From Aliarcobacter cryaerophilus (lineage in GTDB: Bacteria; Campylobacterota; Campylobacteria; Campylobacterales; Arcobacteraceae): a DNA stretch of 64,000 bases. The notes beneath the pieces were generated by a model. That model worked only from the letters and a program-made list of their open reading frames with translations. It was not told the DNA's origin and ran no database searches. Shown in pieces: positions 59,388 through 64,000 of the stretch. Position numbers and translations under genes: made by a program. The DNA is taken from positions 1,240,001 through 1,304,000 of the forward strand of contig NZ_CP060694.1 of NCBI RefSeq assembly GCF_014352935.1. Direction: 5' to 3'. How positions within the stretch are numbered: position 1 is the first letter of the stretch; each line of letters opens with the position of its first letter.

Positions 59388-61148
59388 TTAAGACAACTCA
59401 CTCATATTTTTATCAAATTCACTATTTATACTCTCAATTTTTTGCATAAGTTCTAAAATCTCATTTTCTACTTTTGTTTTATCAAGACCAAAAAGTGTAG
59501 AAGCTTTATTTTCTAACTCTTCTATTTTAGCTTTTAGAGGTTTTAAATCTTGACTTTTTTTAGCAACTAATTGAGCTCTTAACTGTTTACTCTCTTTTTT
59601 ATTTAACTTTGGTTTATCACTTTTTTGGCTCTCTTTAGTTTTTGTTGGTTTTGCATCTTCAATATCATCACCCCAACCTATTTTTTCTAAAAACTCATCA
59701 TAAGTTCCATTAAAATAATCAGCTCCATCATTTGTAAAAACTATTAATCTATCACAAACTGCTCTTAGTAACTCTTCACTGTGAGTTACTATAATACTTG
59801 AACCCTCAAACTCTTTTATAGCAGTTGTAAGTGCTTCAATTGATTCAATATCAAGGTGATTTGTAGGCTCATCAAGGAAAAGAAGATTTACATCTTGTGC
59901 AATAATTTTTCCAAGCATTACCCTACTTTTTTCTCCACCTGAAAGAAGAGATATCTTTTTCTTTGCATTATCTCCACTAAACATCATAATTCCACAAATA
60001 TTTCGTATAACTGATTCTGATATTTTATTATTTACACTTTGTATCTCTTCAATAATTGTATTATTTTGATTTAAATGATTTATATTTGTTTGGCCAAAAT
60101 GACCAAAAACTGTGCTTGGATGAAAATCTACACTTCCACTAAGAGCTTTTAATTCACCTGCAAGAACATTTAAAAGTGTAGATTTACCTTTTCCATTTTT
60201 TCCTATAATTCCTAAAGTTTCACCACGACTTAATGCAAAAGTTATATCTTTGAAAAGAATATTACTTTTATCATATCCAAAGCTTACATCTTTTACTTCA
60301 AGCAGATATTTTGCGCTTGTATCTTTGTAATTGAAATCAAACTTCAAATCTTTTTCATAGACAATATCTTCCATAACTTCCATTTTTTCAAGAATTTTTA
60401 CTTTTGATTGAGCCAAAGTTGCTGTTGCTGCCCTTGCTTTATTTTTTGCAATAAACTCTTCAAGATCTTTTATTTTTTTATCTTGAGCCTCTTTTTGCTT
60501 CATATAATGCTCTTCATTTGCTGCTAATTGTTCAAAGAATTTAGTTGTACTTCCAGCAATTATAAAAGCATTTTTTCTAATAATTCCCATAGTGTGTGTA
60601 CAAACACTATTCATAAAATCTCTATCGTGAGTAATAAGTATAACTTCTCCATCAAAACTTTTCAAAAACTCTCTTAACCATCTAATAGATAAAATATCTA
60701 AATAGTTTGTAGGCTCATCAAGAAGTAGCATATTTGGCTCTGTTAAAAGAAGTTTTGCTAAATTTATTCTTATTTGGTAACCACCTGAAAAACTCTTTGG
60801 ATCTTTTTGTAAATCTTCTTCACTAAATCCTAAACCAAACAATATTTTCTCAGCTTTATAAATATTGTACTTATCATCTTCACTTAAAGCAGTTGCTGTT
60901 TCATCAAGTAAAGTTTTCTCTTTGAAATCAAAATATTGTTTCAAAGCACCTATTTTATAGTTTTTTGGAGTTGCAATATCTCCACTATCAGGCTGCTCTT
61001 CTCCAAGAATAAGTTTAAAAAGTGTTGATTTTCCTGTACCATTTCGTCCAACAAGTCCAACTTTATCGCCTTTGTTTAATCTTAAATTTAAATCTTGATA
61101 TAAAGTTTGTGTTGGGTATGATTTTTGTATATTTATTAGCTCTATCAT
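59388..61148 (-). CDS. ABC-F ATP-binding protein
   Basis: This 586-residue protein has two ABC domains and no membrane part: 'VGLVGRNGTGKSTLFKLILGEE' (Walker A 34-42), 'FSGGYQIRINLAKLLLTEPNMLLLDEPTNYLDI', and again 'LGIIGKNGKGKSTLLNVLAGEL', 'LLSGGEKSRVMLGKIIAQDVNLLFLDEPTNHLDI'. The linker between them has charged coiled-coil stretches, and a C-terminal coiled coil follows. ABC-F proteins act on the ribosome. It may be an Uup/Ettl-like paralogue; no resistance role can be read. Confidence 0.93.
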   Translation of the reverse strand: MIELINIQKSYPTQTLYQDLNLRLNKGDKVGLVGRNGTGKSTLFKLILGEEQPDSGDIATPKNYKIGALKQYFDFKEKTLLDETATALSEDDKYNIYKAEKILFGLGFSEEDLQKDPKSFSGGYQIRINLAKLLLTEPNMLLLDEPTNYLDILSIRWLREFLKSFDGEVILITHDRDFMNSVCTHTMGIIRKNAFIIAGSTTKFFEQLAANEEHYMKQKEAQDKKIKDLEEFIAKNKARAATATLAQSKVKILEKMEVMEDIVYEKDLKFDFNYKDTSAKYLLEVKDVSFGYDKSNILFKDITFALSRGETLGIIGKNGKGKSTLLNVLAGELKALSGSVDFHPSTVFGHFGQTNINHLNQNNTIIEEIQSVNNKISESVIRNICGIMMFSGDNAKKKISLLSGGEKSRVMLGKIIAQDVNLLFLDEPTNHLDIESIEALTTAIKEFEGSSIIVTHSEELLRAVCDRLIVFTNDGADYFNGTYDEFLEKIGWGDDIEDAKPTKTKESQKSDKPKLNKKESKQLRAQLVAKKSQDLKPLKAKIEELENKASTLFGLDKTKVENEILELMQKIESINSEFDKNMSELS

Positions 61149-61221
61149 CTGTTTTCTCTATTTTTTTAAATTTTTAAGGCGGGATTATATTATATTTTGT
61201 GTTAGAGGTTGGTTATTTTTA

Positions 61222-61381
61222 TTATAACTCTTCAAGAGTTCTTGGTCTTCCTTTTGGTCTTAAAGAAAACTCAACACCTAATAAATCCAAAATTACCTCA
61301 ATTTTTTTAATACCAACCTCATCTATAAAGCCATTTTCTATTTTTGAAATTGTTCGTTTTGTGATACCTAATTTTATTTCT
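61222..61381 (-). pseudogene. 5'-truncated XRE/HipB-like helix-turn-helix gene
   Basis: On the minus strand a frame runs from a TAA at about 61382 to a TAA at 61222 and reads 'LGITKRTISKIENGFIDEVGIKKIEVILDLLGVEFSLRPKGRPRTLEEL'. That is the second half of a helix-turn-helix antitoxin-like domain, but the start and first helices are gone and there is no ATG. No toxin partner follows. The remaining bases of the 322-base gap between the ABC-F gene and the HNH gene show nothing I can name. Confidence 0.65.
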
Positions 61382-61470
61382 TAAATAAAATTTGTTTAAA
61401 TTTAATTTTAATTTATATTTACAAATAATTTAGAAAATTTAGATTAATAATTTCATATAAAATCAAATAT

Positions 61471-62568
61471 TTATATATTTGATTTTTCTCTGTTACATTT
61501 ACTACAAAGCATTTGACAATGATCAGCAATAGTTTTACCACCTTTACTCCAAGGAATTATATGATCTCCTTGCATTTCTTCAATTTTATAATGATTATTA
61601 GGAGGAGTACATTTAGGACAAATACCTTTTTGTCTTTCATAAGCTTCTCTTTTTTGATTATCTGAAAATGATCTTAAACTTAAATTTTTTTCATTACGTG
61701 TCAAGACAAAATGATATATACCTTTTTTATTTGTAACATCTTCATCTTCCATTAACTTACTTATTTCTTGTTCTAATTTTTTAGGATCAAGAATTTTATC
61801 TTTAAATTCATTATATAAAAATCCCCATTCTAAACCAAACATCTCTTTTTTTCTTTTAATAGTAAATGTAGCTTCAATCCAATTAATAACACTATTAAAA
61901 TAATTCCATAATTCAATAGCTGTTGGATTATGTTGATTTTCACTCATATACTTTTTTATTTGGTTATTGCTAATCCATTTAATTGCTGTTTCCAAATACT
62001 CTTGTCTATTAGGTGTTCCTTTTACATAATCACTACCAATTTTATAAGCTGCACAACCATTTTTACTAAAATATCTTTTTGCATCACTTAACCAAGTTCC
62101 TGTATAGACTGCATTTAATAACTCTTGATCTGTTAGTTTTTCACCTGCAATATTTATAGTTTCAAACCAAGCTAATTTTTCACTTGCTTCGCCTTTGCAA
62201 ATATATATCATTAATTTGTAATTTAAAATTTTAGTTTGTTCGTCTTCTTCTAAATTATGAAAGTATCTCTCATTTATAGAATATTTACCTACAATATAAT
62301 CGCATATACTAATTGTTCTTTGTTGTCCATCTAAAACTTCATAAGTTCCGTCATCATTTAATGCCCAATACATGACGTTTAATGGAAAATTTTTATTTAC
62401 AGTATCGATTACTTTATCCCTTTTTTCATCTTTATAAACAAATTCTCTTTGATATTTTGGTCTTATATTTAATTTTCCACCATAACCAATAACCCCATTT
62501 TCAACGTCATCATTTATATATCCCTCAACTAAATCCTTTACGAGTATTTCTTGTAACTTAATTTCCAT
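61471..62568 (-). CDS. DUF262 (GmrSD-type) plus HNH endonuclease
   Basis: This 365-residue protein has an N-terminal DUF262 domain ('DGTYEVLDGQQRTISICDYIVG', DGQQR at 80-84) and a C-terminal HNH nuclease with a four-Cys zinc knuckle (C317, C320, C355, C358) around 'MQGDHIIPWSKGGKT' (D335, H336). Such proteins are often the nuclease of R-M-like or modified-DNA defence systems. It lies two bases after the methyltransferase-like pseudogene. In a Type II system the methylase would protect the host, but here it is broken, so the nuclease may be inactive, or may need no partner. Confidence 0.85.
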   Translation of the reverse strand: MEIKLQEILVKDLVEGYINDDVENGVIGYGGKLNIRPKYQREFVYKDEKRDKVIDTVNKNFPLNVMYWALNDDGTYEVLDGQQRTISICDYIVGKYSINERYFHNLEEDEQTKILNYKLMIYICKGEASEKLAWFETINIAGEKLTDQELLNAVYTGTWLSDAKRYFSKNGCAAYKIGSDYVKGTPNRQEYLETAIKWISNNQIKKYMSENQHNPTAIELWNYFNSVINWIEATFTIKRKKEMFGLEWGFLYNEFKDKILDPKKLEQEISKLMEDEDVTNKKGIYHFVLTRNEKNLSLRSFSDNQKREAYERQKGICPKCTPPNNHYKIEEMQGDHIIPWSKGGKTIADHCQMLCSKCNREKSNI

Positions 62569-62570
62569 AT

Positions 62571-63622
62571 CTATATCCTTTTGTTTTTTATAATTATCCT
62601 TGCATATATACTTTTATATAATTCTCCAGTTTCACAATCTTTAAAAGATGGAGTTTTATCAATTTTTGGATTATATTTTTTATATAAAGTTCCTTTAGCA
62701 TTAAATGTATATTTACCTGTTAATTCACCTTGTTTATTTATAATTTCCATTTTTTTATTACAAGTAAAATCTATTGAACCAACAATCCCTAATGCTATAA
62801 TTTCAAATTGATCTGGATTATATTTATCCATAAATGTTATAGGAACACCCATATATCCAGCATAATCTATAGGTATCTCTTTTGTAACATCAACATTTAT
62901 TGCATCAAAATTATCATATTTAGGATAATTTTCTTGATTGTATTTTTTATATAAAATTAAATCTTCGTATCTTTTTTTTATTTCTAAATTTGTAAACCAA
63001 TGAACACCAGAAACCCTAATCATACCTTCTTTTCTATCAGAAGCACTTGCATAATCTTCATAAAATTTGTTAATAAAATGTCCAGCACCACCTTTAAATC
63101 CATAACCTAACCATATTTTATTTTCTTTAATTAATTGAAATATCTCTTTATATGAGATTGCATTTTGATGTCCAACAATCACAAATTTTTTATTGTATTC
63201 TATTAATTGTGCTATATATTCTCTAAACAAACTAAAAGGTGGGTTAGTTACAACAATATCACTTTCTTCTAATATTTTTATACATTCTTCACTTCTAAAA
63301 TCACCATTTCCTTTTAGTGGAGTTGTTATGGCACCATCTAAATTTATTTTTCCATCTTTATTTATATCTTCTACTATTTCTAATTTATAAGATTTTCCAC
63401 CTCGTTATAGTGTGTAGCAACTAATCTCTTTAATTGTAAATATTTAAAATTTAATGCAAAATATTTAAAAAAATTACTCTCTTTAGGATCATCACAATTA
63501 CAAAAAACCACCTTATTTTTAAAATGTTCTTTGTAATGATTTAACTCTTTTTCTATATCAGTTAGTTGGGTATAAAATTCATCTTTTTTATTTTTTTTTG
63601 CTAGTGCTAATTTCTCTTTCAT
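62571..63622 (-). pseudogene. EcoRI-family adenine-specific DNA methyltransferase, frameshifted
   Basis: Two overlapping frames make one protein of about 350 residues. The first (63380-63622) gives 'DEFYTQLTDIEKELNHYK' and 'VVFCNCDDP...FFKYFALNFKYLQLKRLVATHYN'. The second, open from about 63400 to 62571, gives 'SYKLEIVEDINKDGKI', 'DIVVTNPPFSLFREYI' with the catalytic NPPF, and 'VIVGHQNAISYKEIFQLIKENKIWLG'. The frame breaks near 63395-63400 ('aacgaggtgg'), as if one base were lost. No homopolymer is there, so a phase switch is unlikely; an assembly error is possible. The family is the EcoRI-type adenine methyltransferase (PF13651). Confidence 0.85.
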
Positions 63623-63676
63623 AGCTAATATTTTTCTCTTTTTTAAAATTTTGAGCTAAATATTATCTAATCAATA

Positions 63677-63730
63677 CTTAATAAGGCAAATATTTTGCCA
63701 ATATCTACTTATTAGAGCAAATTATTTGCT
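63677..63730. promoter_or_regulatory. Twin operator-like repeats before the HTH gene
   Basis: Two related 23-bp stretches start at 63677 and 63708, each holding a small palindrome: ggcaaatattttgcc and agcaaattatttgct. The centres are 31 bp apart, close to three DNA turns. They lie between the divergent methylase and HTH genes, where a controller protein would act. Confidence 0.6.
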
Positions 63731-63781
63731 TGTTGTTTTGTCAAAAAATTTGAGTTAATTTTTAAATTAAAAAGGCAAAAA

Positions 63782-63973
63782 ATGACTCAAAGAGATATGG
63801 CAGGAATTTTAAAAGTTACTCCTATGACACTAAGAAACTGGAAAAAAGAGAAACCGAGACTTTTTGAAATTATTCAAAAAGGCTTCGCCTTTGAAGAGGC
63901 TGTAAAAAAAGCACAAGAAAATGCAGATGAGTTAAAAGCTTTGGAAGAGAAATTTAAAATAAAGAAAAATTAA
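63782..63973 (+). CDS. Small helix-turn-helix protein
   Basis: This 63-residue protein begins 'MTQRDMAGILKVTPMTLRNWKKEKPRLFEII', a clear helix-turn-helix, and ends in charged helices. It starts at ATG 63782, weakly preceded by an AAAAGGC ribosome-binding site. It is divergent from the broken methylase gene, with twin repeats between them, the arrangement of a restriction-modification controller. I do not recognise a named family, and the link to R-M is inference. Confidence 0.75.
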   Translation: MTQRDMAGILKVTPMTLRNWKKEKPRLFEIIQKGFAFEEAVKKAQENADELKALEEKFKIKKN

Positions 63974-64000
63974 ATAACAAAATATTACACTTCTAGATTA

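Noticed and set aside
61199-61384. 61-codon plus-strand ORF after the ABC-F gene
   Set aside because: The minus strand of the same stretch reads a clear HTH-like sequence, so this is the shadow of that remnant.

Overview
The window looks like a chromosomal segment of a member of the Arcobacteraceae (Campylobacterota; Arcobacter/Aliarcobacter-like). I infer this from the strongly AT-rich sequence, TATAAT-type promoters without clear -35 boxes, the SurA/PpiD-like - ftsA - ftsZ order, the flavocytochrome c sulfide dehydrogenase pair, the PglF-type dehydratase and the short YrdC-like gene beside carB. No species can be named from the sequence alone.

Positions 1-38,300 are one long surface-polysaccharide locus read entirely on the minus strand, so transcription enters near 38.3 kb and runs leftward. 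From its promoter it carries a MarR-type EPS regulator; wbpA, wbpB, wbpD, wbpE and wbpI (UDP-ManNAc(3NAc)A synthesis), with a four-helix-bundle (23S IVS-type) gene wedged between wbpB and wbpD; glycosyltransferase, methyltransferase, AsnB and deacetylase-like genes (26-32 kb); a small acyl/ACP-type cluster (20.5-25.3 kb: AMP ligase, methyltransferase, SDR, ACP, GNAT, DegT-like); and two membrane proteins (17.5-20.4 kb). A relic with a second copy of the locus promoter/leader fused to the tail of a wbpE gene follows at 17.1-17.4 kb. Then come wzx, wzy, wbpG-hisH-hisF (ammonia-dependent amidation), glycosyltransferases, a second sugar amidotransferase fused to its own glutaminase domain, an epimerase, a WecA/WbpL-like initiating transferase, an AlbA-type ATPase, an RmlC-like epimerase, a PglF-type dehydratase and the start of a Wzz-like chain-length protein. 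Toxin-antitoxin pairs (StbDE/RelE type and MazEF type) sit inside this locus. The repeated promoter and the wbpE remnant suggest that the locus is a composite assembled by recombination.

Positions 38.4-42.7 kb form a toxin/Fic island: Fic, HipB/HipA and a second Fic. A 46-bp direct repeat (42 of 46 matches) brackets hipBA-fic2, and the island abuts a tRNA-Glu gene, a typical integration site.

Positions 42.7-61.1 kb are mainly housekeeping: tsaC-like, carB, xseB, metX, a YeeE/YedE sulfur transporter, ftsZ/ftsA, a SurA/PpiD-like chaperone, a RecD2-type helicase, a Y-family polymerase, fccAB and an ABC-F ATPase. From 61.2 kb to the right end lies a restriction-modification-like remnant: a truncated HTH gene, a DUF262-HNH nuclease, a frameshifted EcoRI-family adenine methyltransferase, and a divergent small HTH gene with two operator-like repeats 31 bp apart.

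The points most worth a second look are the promoter/wbpE relic, the mirrored heptamer arrays around the four-helix-bundle gene, the G8 tract inside a polysaccharide-locus methyltransferase, the acyl-carrier cluster, the glutaminase-fused sugar amidotransferase, and the bracketed HipBA-Fic module. No CRISPR array, rRNA or IS transposase was seen.
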